Positions 45,365 through 54,818 of a stretch of 64,000 nt of DNA are shown here, piece after piece. The notes below the pieces were generated by a model. It was not told where the DNA came from. It was given only the letters and a program-made list of their open reading frames with translations, and searched no databases. The position numbers and the translations under genes were made by a program. This DNA is from Tridacna crocea (Eukaryota; Mollusca; Bivalvia; Cardiida; Cardiidae): positions 65,313,277 through 65,377,276 of the forward strand of contig OX031056.1 in the NCBI GenBank assembly GCA_943736015.1, read 5' to 3'. Position 1 is the first letter of the stretch. Every line of letters starts with the position of its first letter.

Positions 45365-45622
45365 CTGATCGAGACATGCCAAGGGCAAGACATTTCTGTA
45401 GTCTACAGTATTGGCATCGATTTCTGGTCAAAATCGTTATGTCACAGTTCTTGTTGTAGAAGCACTTTTTACGGGCTGGGTCTCCAACATCCTGCAAGGC
45501 CCTCCTAAAGAATCCCTTGCATCCCTCGCAGGCAAGCACCCCATAATGTATGCCAGAAGATTTATCACCACATACAAGACATTTAAGGTTGCTGTTGGGC
45601 TGGGTTGTCTTTGGACCAGGTA
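45365..45622 (-). CDS. Nuclear receptor exon: complete DNA-binding domain
   Basis: This exon encodes both C4 zinc fingers. Finger 1 has the spacing C-x2-C-x13-C-x2-C and starts [10 protein letters not shown]. It includes the P-box CEGCKG, which in this family reads the AGGTCA half-site. Finger 2 is C-x5-C-x9-C-x2-C and ends [12 protein letters not shown], followed by LALGMSRS. The acceptor is tttctttacag and the donor is tcag|gtatat. The exon begins and ends in phase 1, so it can be skipped without a frameshift. The whole domain is in one exon, whereas many family members have an intron between or after the fingers. The stretch between FFRR and the first cysteine of finger 2 ([12 protein letters not shown]) is two residues longer than in Rev-erb or E75 (my recollection of those families). 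A foldback element starts 106 bp past the donor and a SINE lies about 40 bp beyond the acceptor. Confidence 0.96.
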
Positions 45623-45660
45623 CTGTAAAGAAATAAAGTAAAACACATAAGATAAAACCA

Positions 45661-45945
45661 AGCCCCGATAGCTCAGTCAGTAGTGTACAGGACTTGAGAA
45701 CAGGAGGGTTGCAAGTTTGATCCTCAGCTCGGCCAATTTCTTTCAGAGGTTTGTTGATAGTCACTGTAAGAGGATTCATTACTCTCCCAACGCTGACCAT
45801 TGTTTCGATGACGGTTATGTGGGAAAGCAGCCAGTGGCCTGAAAAGAAAATTGTGCCAAGTACTGGTTGAAGTGATTCCAGGAAAGCATGGATAGGTGCA
45901 CTGGCTGCCCCGATGTTACTGAAATAATGTTGAAATGGTGCTAAA
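45661..45945 (+). mobile_element. tRNA-derived SINE beside the DNA-binding exon
   Basis: Head gccccgatagctcagtcagt has an A-box-like tagctcag-gtagt, and gggttgcaagtttgatcc is the B box. A central body follows, then the tail actgaaataatgttgaaa, which is shared with the 56-kb SINE and known in mollusc SINEs. Its end is about 40 bp from the splice acceptor. Its antisense strand is open and in frame with the DNA-binding exon. Confidence 0.82.
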
Positions 45946-46174
45946 GGTGGGTATTTAGAATTTTTACATCTCACCAAATTAAAAAATATATATATATCAC
46001 TGAAATTTGCATGAAGAAATAATACAAATCATCAATAATTAAGACTCATAAAATTACAATTGATGGTGTTCCCTTAAAAGGCTACATAGCCTCTTAAGGT
46101 ATTTTTATATTTCGCGCCTAAAATCAATAAAGCATTGTAGGAATGTCAAGTGACTGGCACGTGACTAATAACGC

Positions 46175-46399
46175 TTAAATTTCATTACTTAACAAAAATG
46201 TAATAATTATTTTCCATAATGTCTTCTTCGGACGCTTATTTGTAACTTCGTCTGTGTAATAGAACGTGTCTCCCGTTGGTGTCAACCTAGGTCGTAGTAA
46301 ATCTATAATTTCTCGTGTTGTCGGATAGCTTTCGACTACAGGGGTTTTATGGACGCAAATTAAAGGCTTTTGGGAGTATAAGGATGATTTTTTTTGCAT
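46175..46399 (-). other. Coding-like open frame of unknown nature upstream of the DNA-binding exon
   Basis: A 74-codon open frame starts just after a T-rich stretch. Its composition is unlike the surrounding repeats: it contains KTPVVESYPTTREIIDLL and then RPRLTPTGDTFYYTDEV. It lies about 550 bp 5' of the DNA-binding exon on the same strand, so it could be part of the missing N-terminal exon, a separate exon, or a piece of a mobile element. I could not find a good donor that leaves the required phase-1 end, so it is not joined to the receptor here. Function unknown. Confidence 0.25.
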
Positions 46400-46539
46400 T
46401 TTTGTAAACTTTTCCTCCCAAAATCTGAAGGGCCACCTTTAAACACCATACAATCCATACAAGAATCAATCATAAGATAAAAATGAAATCCTAACACAGT
46501 TTTGAGATATGCTCTGTGAAATAGGCGCTTTATATGCAT

Positions 46540-46630
46540 TTGCAAAAAAAATATACGGTAGTCAGCCTGCAAAGTCCAGACAGGCTGACTTGAGTACAAA
46601 CTTTTTGCATATTTTTTCATAGGACCAGTG
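46540..46630. repeat. CAGGCTGA hairpin repeat
   Basis: tagtcagcctgcaaagtcca / gacaggctgacttgag, followed by caaactttttgcat. Same type as the hairpins inside the CCATGCTCTG MITEs; the flanks (tgctctgtgaaataggcg) also match. Confidence 0.6.
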
Positions 46631-46722
46631 TACCTCATGATTGAGTTATGTTATACAAAATGGATTTCATGGATCCATATTAATGTGATAACTTACTTTG
46701 TACCATACATCATGGGTTTGCA

Positions 46723-46951
46723 TTAACCCATTACCACTCAATCCCTACTTTTGACGCCCCTGAGAAAGAAGCCTTTTGAAAACACTGTGGGAAAAGGAGA
46801 AAATGCTGGTAACCAGCATTTTCTCCTTTTCCCACAGTGTTTTCAACCCTTTCCAGAACAAATTTCTATTTTTCAGTCACCTTTGTTTTGTCGTCTGCAA
46901 ATGCTTTCAATTTGGACCAGTCCAAAATTTTCTCATGTGGTAATGAGTTAA
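46723..46951 (+). repeat. TTAA foldback element copy, well preserved
   Basis: 229 bp, TTAACCCATTACCACTCAAT to GTGGTAATGAGTTAA, long perfect palindrome. Confidence 0.88.
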
Positions 46952-47160
46952 GGTAGTAGACCCGTAATACCTCTAGTGCTGCATGGAATAAAATTTCTTG
47001 ATAGTTGATAAATATGGATTTACAACGATAAATTATGCTTTTTTGCCATTTTTAACCGACCAGAAATTCCTTTGATGTCTATCTTGAAATTATTTATTGG
47101 TACTTTTGTTGCTTTCCAGAAAAGGGAGGTAATTTATTATCTCCTTTTGTAATGAGAATA

Positions 47161-47480
47161 TACAGTGTTTTTAGATTTATAAATGATAATTCTTAGACCA
47201 AAAAAGGAAAAAGTTCCTTGATTAACTCATTACCAAACAACAAAATTTTAGGTATAAGCATTTGCAGACAACAAAATAAAAGAGACTGAAAATTTGGAAT
47301 TTATTTTGTGAAGGGTAGAAAACATTGCAGGAAAAGGTGAAAATGCTGGTAACGGTAAGGATTGTGTGGTAATGGGTTAAAGTAGTACGATAATACTCAT
47401 TTTTAATAAAAGCAATTTTTTTTAGGATAGTAATATAGTGGAAATAGCTTTTTTCTATTACAGGTCCACAACCTTAAATC
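47161..47480 (+). repeat. Dispersed repeat, copy containing a foldback insertion
   Basis: Homologous to 5090-5310, split by the element at 47222-47380. Confidence 0.7.
47222..47380 (-). repeat. TTAA foldback element lacking one palindrome arm
   Basis: 159 bp. Both TTAA ends are perfect, but the sequence jumps from gaaaatgctggtaac to ggtaaggattgtgtgg, so the whole second arm is gone. Confidence 0.84.
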
Positions 47481-47689
47481 TCTTTTGCAAGATCATGCCT
47501 AATATTCTTGTTTTGCACAATCTCAATTCTGAACATTCTGACTCTATACATATCCCTTACCCTTTACCACAAGTCAGAATTTTAGACCTTTTCATATTGA
47601 AAGTGTTTGCAGAAGATATTTTCATAGTGGCCTTGAAATTGTGATCATTGGGTCTTATTTCTAGACTGAAAATATAATTTGGATTTACT

Positions 47690-48125
47690 CAGCATTCCAT
47701 TGGTCCGAGTATACACTGTCATCCTGTAGATGACAAAGAAGAAATACAGAAATGTCGTTGAACAAAACCATATGAGAAAAATGATCAAAGGGAAATAACT
47801 CAAAGACAGAGGTAGAGGTACGGTTCTTTTGCACTGCTGAGTTCCGTATTATTGCAACAAACACAAATGCCAAGTTTGAAGTCAATCAGACTACAGATGT
47901 TATGCTCCAGACAAGCAGAAAATACTGTAAAAATGACGATCAGAGGGAAATAACTCAAAGACAGCACAAGGTACAGTTACGGTACTTTCGCACTGCACTC
48001 TGTATCATTGCAACAAACACAATTGGTTAGTTTCGAGTCAATCAGACTTGAGATGCAAAAGTTATGCTCCGGACAAAGAACTGGATGCAGCCCACCCCCC
48101 AGCCCTTCGACGGGCGTATAAAAAT
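47690..48125 (+). repeat. Pearl-like element, GACGGGCGTAT end
   Basis: Two diverged units (gggaaataactcaaagacag, gcactgcactctgtat) then ggacaaagaactggatg and the 3' end cgacgggcgtataaaaa, as in the 13.9-kb element. 5' end not recognised. Confidence 0.65.
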
Positions 48126-48180
48126 CCTGATTACTTGTAGCCAAATTGCTCTTGTCGCCACAGTGGTTTCAAAAGCTCCA

Positions 48181-48409
48181 TTAACCCATTACCACACAAA
48201 CCCTACTTTTGACGCCCCTGAGAAAGAAGCCTTTTGAAAACACTGTAGGAAAAGGAGAAAATGCTGGTAACCAGCATTTTCTCCTTTTCCCACAGTGTTT
48301 TCTACCCTTCCCAGAGCAAATTTCAATTTTTCAGTCAGTTTTATTTTGTCGTCTGTAAATGCTTTCAATTTGAACCAGTCTAAAATTTTGTCGTGTGGTA
48401 ATGGGTTAA
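48181..48409 (+). repeat. TTAA foldback element, first of a chain
   Basis: 229 bp, well preserved, TTAACCCATTACCACACAAA to GTGTGGTAATGGGTTAA. Its last TTAA is the first of the next copy. Confidence 0.88.
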
Positions 48410-48626
48410 CCCTTTAGGACACAATCCAAACTTTGAATGACCCTGTAAAAGGAGCATATAGAATAAACACTGTAGGAAACCAGCATTATTGCCTTTCCCC
48501 ACAATATTTTCCACCCCATCAAAGCTAGAATTTAAGAAATCATCATGTTAACAAGATTTATTTTGTTGTCTACAGATGCTTTGAATTCGGACCAAACTAA
48601 AAATTTGTTGTTTGGTAAAGAGTTAA
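48406..48626 (+). repeat. TTAA foldback element, second of a chain, arm eroded
   Basis: Ends intact; left arm shortened (aaacactgtaggaaaccagc). Confidence 0.78.
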
Positions 48627-48805
48627 TCCTTTACTATACGATCCTCTTTTATCAACCCTGAGGAAGACAGCTTTTGAAACATTGTTGAAAAAGCAAAAAA
48701 TACTTATCATCAACATTTTATGCTTTTCCCACAATGTTTTCTGCCATTTCAAAAACAAATTTTATTTTTTGGGGGTCAAATTTATGGTCATTTGCAAATG
48801 ATGGG
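48623..48805 (+). repeat. TTAA foldback element, third of a chain, truncated
   Basis: Left end shared with the previous copy. It is cut at gtcatttgcaaatgatggg by a tRNA-like SINE fragment. Confidence 0.72.
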
Positions 48806-48925
48806 AGCCTACATGGCTCAGTTGTAGGTTGTGGGACTCAGAACCAGGCCCTGCAGGTTTGAGTCTCCTGCAGTTTTTATAAAGCAGGTATCATTAGATA
48901 ATGATGTCTTAACTGGGTGACAAAA
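48806..48925 (+). mobile_element. tRNA-derived SINE fragment
   Basis: A-box-like catggctcagttgtagg and B-box-like caggtttgagtctcc in tRNA spacing, followed by a short body. Confidence 0.6.
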
Positions 48926-48929
48926 TAAG

Positions 48930-49132
48930 TTAATCAATTACCACACAGTCTTGACTTTTAATGACGCTCAGAAAGAAGCCTTTTGAAAACATTGTGGGAA
49001 AAGGAAAAAATGCTGGTAACCAAAAGTTTCTCCTTTTCCCACAATGTTTTCTACCCTCCAAAACAAAATTCCAATTTTTCAATCACATTTATTTGGATTG
49101 GCCTAAAATGTTCTCATGTGGTAAAGAATTAA
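48930..49132 (+). repeat. TTAA foldback element copy
   Basis: TTAATCAATTACCACACAGT to TGTGGTAAAGAATTAA, right flank shortened by about 25 bp. Confidence 0.8.
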
Positions 49133-49330
49133 AATTGTTGAACCTGAGAGTATTTGTGGACAAGACTAAAAGGTAAATGAGGCCATATTGACAGACTTTC
49201 TTTGTGAAAGGCTAGAAAACATCGTTTGAAAATGAGAAAATGCTTCTTACCTGAGCATTTTCTGCCTTTGTCAAAATATTTTCAAATCGTTTCTTTCCAA
49301 TACGGATAAAATTCGGGATTTTCAAAAAGA
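49129..49330 (-). repeat. Degenerate TTAA foldback element, chained
   Basis: Shares TTAA 49129-49132; centre tgcttcttacctgagca strongly diverged. Confidence 0.55.
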
Positions 49331-49624
49331 TAAAAATGCATTTTCCAAATTGTTTGGTTGTTTATTTATTTGTTACATCGCCCAAGAATGTTACGAAAAC
49401 ACAATAATGCATGCATATAGACTGCGAAATTGTGCATACACAGATGAATCATGCATTATTCACAGATGCATGAAGATAGTTCAGACTAGTACATTACATC
49501 ATCACATCTAGCTTCAGCCAGCCATTTGGTCTGTATCATTACTTTTGTGATGTCATGTTGCACAGTTAAAGCTTTTTGGTGAATTTAGACCTTACATGTA
49601 AACAGCTGTGTGTAGGACCATTGT

Positions 49625-49690
49625 AGATCAAGATCAGACTGCACCAATTGTGCAGTCCAATCTTTGGTCTACACTTTCTGCATTACTCAT
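49625..49690. repeat. GATCAGACTGCA palindrome family
   Basis: agatcaagatcagactgcac / gtgcagtccaatctttg; ends near ctacactttctgc. Confidence 0.65.
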
Positions 49691-49693
49691 CCT

Positions 49694-49922
49694 TTAACTC
49701 TTTACCAAATGACATAATTTTAGACTAATCCGATTTGGGAGCATTTGCAGACAACAAAATTAATCTGACTCAAAAATTGTAATTTATAAAGAGTAGGGAA
49801 GAAAACATTGTGATACAAGAAGAAAATGCTGGTTACCAGCAATTTCTCCTTTTCCCACAATGTTTAAAAAAGGTTTCTATCTCGGGGTCGTACAAACCAG
49901 GTATTGTTTGGTAAGGGGTTAA
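49694..49922 (-). repeat. TTAA foldback element copy
   Basis: 229 bp with both TTAA ends; arms have several mismatches. Confidence 0.84.
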
Positions 49923-50044
49923 GACAAAATTATCAGAGAAATTGTAATTGTTTGGGTCTGACTTTTTTGGCTGAAAATTTCTGTTGGATTTACTCAGGGC
50001 TTAAAAGTTTAATGATGAAGAATATGCTTTGAGTAAATCCCATT

Positions 50045-50310
50045 ATGGCTTGCAACATGTGAAAAGGGGCATTAGGACATTTGCTTATAGCACGTCTTTG
50101 ATCAGCCTACAGACTTCGCACAGGCTAATCAAAGACTGCACTTCATGACTACATTAGATCTTGTAATATAGTAGCCTTGTGCAAAACACAAAATTACATA
50201 AAAAAATAGAAAGTGTCTTTTCGGATAAGCCTGTGCAGACGGCACAGGCTAAACCGAAAGGACACTTTATGCAAATGTCTGAATGCGCCTTTTCTTGTTT
50301 GGCAAGCCAT
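50045..50310. repeat. MITE with ATGGCTTGC inverted ends
   Basis: Left atggcttgcaacatgtgaaa+aggggcat and the reverse complement of the right end (atggcttgccaaacaagaaa+aggcgcat) agree over about 28 bp. It contains two hairpins, one of them ataagcctgtgcagacggca+caggct. Confidence 0.78.
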
Positions 50311-50960
50311 GTCTGAAACCTTTTATAGTACAAATAATAACAAAATCTTAATTTTTTTTGTGATAGAAATTAACTACTAAAAACCATGTATTTTTTTTTA
50401 ATCTGATACAACTATTATATATACAACTCTCCCTAAATGTAACAATACTAGAATCACAGCCAAAATAATGCTGGGCACCATCATATGGACAAAAATTTGA
50501 TTGACCAATAATCTGAGGAGAGAGAATCCAATTTTTTACAGGAAATTTTCCAGACAGGACATGTATGTCAAACCTACAATTTAGTTGTCAGTGACACCGA
50601 CATACACTCATCATGTACCAGCAATTATGTTGTGGTTTGTGATTTTCAGAAATAGAAAATAACTTGTTATTTCTGAAATAAGACGGTGTAGGAGGGATAG
50701 AAAAGAGCTGTGACAAGAATTATAGACAGTTTATGTTGAACAATCACAAATACAGGGTTATATTTTCACATACTGGTAATGGTTTTGGTGATAAAACTTT
50801 TCTTTAATACATTTATATCAAACCAGACAAAATTATCACAACTCCTGAACTCCCATATGGGGAAAGAGGTAACGGAGGCGTATTTTGTAAAGTTTCGTAG
50901 TTTGTAAAGTTTCGTCTCATAAACATTATGTCAATTTAGTACAAAACTCTGAATACACAG
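50311..50960. other. Sequence without recognised features
   Basis: Upstream of the known receptor exons. A small palindrome (aataacttgttatt) is at about 50658-50671. No exon is supported. Confidence 0.4.
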
Positions 50961-51057
50961 GTTTAACTCCGTCGTAAACAACAAAATCTTGGACCTGTTC
51001 AAATCCAAAGACATTCAGATGACATTTAAATGTAGCTCAAATAGTGGAAATTATAAT

Positions 51058-51286
51058 TCAACCCTTTACCACACAATCCCGACTTTTAACGACCCTGAGA
51101 AAGAAGCCTTTAGAAAACATTATGGGAAAAGGAGAAAATGCTGGTTACCAGGATTTTTTCCTTCTCCCACAATTTTTTCTATCCTTCCCAATACAAATTT
51201 CAAATTTTCAGTCATTTTTATTGTGTCGTCTGCAAATGCTTTTAATTTGAACCAGTCCCAAAATTGGTCCTTTGGTAAAGAGTTAA
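51058..51286 (+). repeat. TTAA foldback element copy
   Basis: Left TTAA mutated (ttcaaccc), right AGAGTTAA intact; centre ctggttaccagg. A right-half fragment is chained at 51283-51410. Confidence 0.82.
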
Positions 51287-51410
51287 AAGGTAGAAAGCAT
51301 CACAGGAAAAGGAGAAAATGCTGATTACCAGCTTTTTTTTCATTTTTCTGCACAATGTTATCAAAAGCCTTCTGTATCAGGGCTGTTAAAACTAAGTGTT
51401 GGGTGGTAAA

Positions 51411-52245
51411 TGCTGTGAATATCGGCAAGTCTAAACTTTTGTTGTATGGTAAAGAGTTTCAACACGAAAACAGAAAATAGAAGTGGCAAGTCAATGCTGT
51501 ACAAGGGAAAAAAACCTGCCTTGAATCTCAAAAACTATCGCATAAAACACAACCAAGGGTGACAGACAGTTTCTCTCTTGGCAAATATATCTGCCATTAA
51601 ACACCAAAATATTGTCGTTTCTTTGGTATCAATATAGACTCCATAAAATATTCAGTAACCCAAAGATCTAAAATGTCTGAAGTGCAGACAATGTGATCAG
51701 TGATCAGAGTCCACAAAGACCAATCAAATTGTCTCATTCTATAACTATTTTCTCAAAAATAACTTTAAATATTGCTTTTCTAGTCTAATATTGCTGCTTT
51801 TCTTGTCTGTCTATATGCATTGTTTAGCGTTCAAAGAGGAAGAAATTCTGATGCATCGACATAGAAATCCAACAGCTACCAAATGTAAATACTAAGTATA
51901 TGTGCACACATAAAAAAAAAAATTTCTATCCTGTCAAAGACAAATCCCATTTTTTCAACAAAATCTGATTTGCCATGTAGCAAGACTTTCAAGTCTAGCT
52001 TTTGTCTAGAAACTTTTTTAGCACTTTAAATGCATCCTATACCACCTCAAAAAGACTAATCTCTGCTCATATATCTGCAGGTCCTGGGTACATTTTAATT
52101 AAACATTCTGTAATTTACCTTCTGAATCTATTTCAAATTATAGAATAATTTCTGAATGACTTAATAATGTGGTTAAGCTTACAAGAAGCCTTTACATGAA
52201 GGAAAGGACCTAAGTTCCTTTCTGTCAGAAGATAGAATCAAATTT
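51411..52245. other. Sequence without recognised features
   Basis: AT-rich; nothing recognised. Confidence 0.4.
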
Positions 52246-52249
52246 TTTT

Positions 52250-54430
52250 CAGACAGAAGGTAAGAAGCATTCTTTTTCAGTCATAAGAAAATGACAAAAG
52301 TTCCTTGCAATCAGAAGGAGGACAAAACTTCCCTTCAGACAGAGAGGACAAAAGTTCCCTTCAGTCAGAAAGAGAGGAAAAAAGTTCCCTTCAGTCAGAA
52401 GGAGAGGACGAAACTTCCCTTCATTCAAAAGGAGAGGACCAAAGTTCCCTTCAGTCAGAAGGAAAGGACAAAAGTTCCCTTCAGTCAGAAGGAGAGAACA
52501 AAAGTTTCCTTCCTTCAGAAGGAGAGGACAAAACTTCCCTTCAGTCAGAAGGAGAGGACAAAGGTTCCCATTAGTCAGAGGGAATGGACAAAGGTTCCCT
52601 TCAGTCAGAGGGAATGGACAAAACTTCCCTTCAGTCAGAAGGAGAGGACAAAGGTTCCCTTCAGTCAGAAGGAGAGGACAAAAGTTTGTTTCAGTCAATA
52701 AGAGGGACAAAAGTTTCCTTCAGTCAGGAGAGGACAAGGAGAGGACAAAAGTTACCTTCAGTCAGAGGGAATGGACAAAGGTTCCCTTCAGTCAGAAGGA
52801 GAGGACAAAGGTTCCCTTCAGTCAGAAGGAGAGGATAAAAGTTTGGTTCTGTCAAATAGGAGGGGCAAAAGTTTCCTTCAGTCAGGGGAGGACAAAAGTT
52901 ACCTTCAGTCAGAGGGAATGGACAAAGGTTCCCTTCAGTCTTCAGGAGAGGACAAAGGTTCCCTTCAGTCAGAAGGAGAGGACAAAAGTTTGTTTTAGTC
53001 AATAGGAGGGACAAAAGTTTCCTTCAGTCAGAGGGAATGGACAAAGGTTCCTTTAAGTCTTCAGGAGAGGACAAACGTTCCCTTCAGTCAGAAGGAGAGG
53101 ACAAAAGTTTGTTTCAGTCAATAGGAGGGACAAAAATTTCCTTCAGTCTTCAGGAATGGACAAAGGTTCCCTTCAGTCTTCAGGAGAGGACAAAGGTTCC
53201 CATCAGTCAGAAGGAGAGGACAAAGATTCCCATCAGTCAGAAGAGGAGGACAAAAGGTTCCTTCAGTCAGGAGAGGACAAAAGTTAGAAGGAAAAGATGA
53301 AAGGTTCCTTCAATCAGAAGGAGAGGACAAAAGTTTCCTTCAGTCAGAAGGAGTGAACAAAGATTCCCTTCAGTCATCAGGAAAGGACAAAAGTTACCTT
53401 CAGTCAGAAGTAGAGGAAAAGTTCCCTTCAGCCAGAAGCAGAGGACAAAGCTTCCCATTAGTCAGAAGAAGAAGGCAAATTTCCCTTCAGTTCCCTTCAC
53501 TTAGAAGAAGAGAACAAAAGTTCCCTTAACCCTTTACCACACAATGCCAACTTTTAACTGCCCTGAGGAAGAAACCCTTTGAAAACATTGTGGGAAAAGG
53601 AAAAAAATACTGGTTACCACCATTTTCTCCTTTTCCCGTAATGTTTTCTACCCCATTATTGACAAATTCTATCGCTTGAGCTACACTGAATGTCGTCTGC
53701 AAATGCTTTGGATTTGGACAGGTCTAAAATTTTGTCATTTGGTAAAGAGCTAAGTCAGGAGAGAACAAAAGTTCCCATCAGTCAGAAGGAGAGGACAAAA
53801 GTTCCCATCAGTCAGAAGGTGAGGATGAAAGTTAACATCAGTCAGAAGGTGAGGACAAAGATTCCCATAGGTCAGAAGGTGAGGACAAAGTTTCTCATCA
53901 GTCAGAAGGTGAGGATGAAAGTTCTTATCAGTCAGAAGGTGAGGACAAAGGTTCCCATCAGTCAGAAGGTGAGGACAAAGGTTCTCATCCGTCTGAAGGT
54001 GAGGATGAAAGTTCCCTTCAGTGAGAAGGAGAGGACAAAAGTTCCCATCAGTCAGAAGGTGAGAACAAAATTTCCCATCAGTGAGAAGGAGAGGAACAAA
54101 GATTCTTTTCAGCCAGAGGGAGTGGACCAAACTTCCCTTCACTTGTTCAGGTTCAGGTAGGAGAGAACAGAAGTTCTTTTCAGTCAGAAGGAAAGGACCA
54201 AACTTCCTTTCAGTCAAAAGGAGAGGAAAAAAAGTTCTTTTCAGCCAGAACTAGATAGCAAAAGTTCCCTTCAGTCAAGAGAAAAGGTCAAAAGTTCCCA
54301 TAAGACTGAAGGAGAGAACAAATTCTCTCTAGATTTAAGAAGACTCAAGTTCTTTAAAGTCAAATGGAGAGGACAAGATTTCTTTTCAAACAGAGGAAGA
54401 GGAAAAAAGTTCTTTTCAGTCAAAAGGAAA
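52250..54430 (+). repeat. 30-bp minisatellite array, about 2 kb
   Basis: Unit tcagtcagaaggagaggaca+aaagttccct with many variants (GAATGG, GGTGAG, GTTCTC). It is purine-rich on the + strand. A period divisible by three keeps frames open for up to 156 codons on both strands, giving 10-residue repeats such as SQKERTKVPF (+) and LLLTEGNFCP (-). No start context, splice site or domain suggests a gene. It is interrupted by the foldback element at 53526-53753 and fades out near 54430. Confidence 0.9.
53526..53753 (+). repeat. TTAA foldback element inserted in the minisatellite
   Basis: Flanks are aaagttcccTTAA and (c)TAAgtcaggagag, i.e. one array unit split at a TTAA-like site. The unit variant ttcctttaagtcttcagg at about 53047 shows that TTAA occurs naturally at this unit position. 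Confidence 0.85.
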
Positions 54431-54443
54431 ATTATTTTCTCCT

Positions 54444-54672
54444 TTAACTCTTTACCACACGAGAAAATTTTAGGCTGGTCCAAATTGAAAGCATTTACAG
54501 ACCACAAAATAAATGTGACTGAAAAATTAAAATTTGGTTTGGGAAGGGCAGAAAACACTGTGGGAAAAGGAGAAAATGCTGGTTACCAGCATTTTCTCCT
54601 TTTCCCACAGTGTTTTCAAAACGTTTCTTTCTCAGGGTCGTTAAAAGTCGGGATTGTGTGGTAATGGGTTAA
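54444..54672 (-). repeat. TTAA foldback element copy, well preserved
   Basis: 229 bp, TTAACTCTTTACCACACGAG to GTGTGGTAATGGGTTAA, arms nearly perfect including cactgtgggaaaaggag. Confidence 0.88.
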
Positions 54673-54818
54673 CTCAAAAGGATGGCCAAGTTCTTTTCAG
54701 TTAGAGGTAGAACCAAGTTCTTTTTCATTCATAAGGATACCACAATCCAGCAGAACCAACTTCTGTTTTGGTCAGAAGGAAATAACCCCATGTTCCAGTC
54801 AAAGAATACAGTCTCATC

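Larger units (their letters stand above)
4516..45622 (-). other. Nuclear receptor gene span (five identified exons)
   Basis: The gene runs from 45622 down to the stop at 4516. Five coding exons (258, 1550, 168, 220 and 242 bp) are separated by introns of about 10.1, 6.2, 14.2 and 8.2 kb. Splice phases agree at every junction (phase 1, 0, 0, 1), all introns are GT..AG, and the joined frame has no stop for about 811 codons. It encodes a ligand-regulated type of transcription factor acting in the nucleus, with a C4 zinc-finger DNA-binding domain, hinge and ligand-binding domain. The first recognised exon starts mid-codon (phase 1), so at least one 5' exon is missing from this annotation. No clear poly(A) signal was recognised close to the stop. 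Domain order and motifs place it in or near subfamily 1; the group is uncertain. Confidence 0.93.

Noticed and set aside
45661-45733. Functional tRNA gene
   Set aside because: A and B boxes are present, but the cloverleaf is imperfect and the sequence continues into a SINE body and tail shared with another locus.
45345-45977. Single-exon 210-residue receptor protein
   Set aside because: The frame includes intron and SINE sequence upstream and ends in intron after GMSRS; strong splice sites at 45622 and 45365 join it to other exons. Kept only as a possible alternative start.
52249-52710. 153-codon minus-strand frame with LLLTEGNFCP repeats as a secreted or structural repeat protein
   Set aside because: It is the antisense of a 30-bp minisatellite; the opposite strand is equally open, and there is no start context, splice signal or non-repeat domain.
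53690-54160. 156-codon plus-strand frame as a gene
   Set aside because: It begins inside a foldback element (CLQMLWIWTGLKF-type antisense shoulder) and continues in the same minisatellite.
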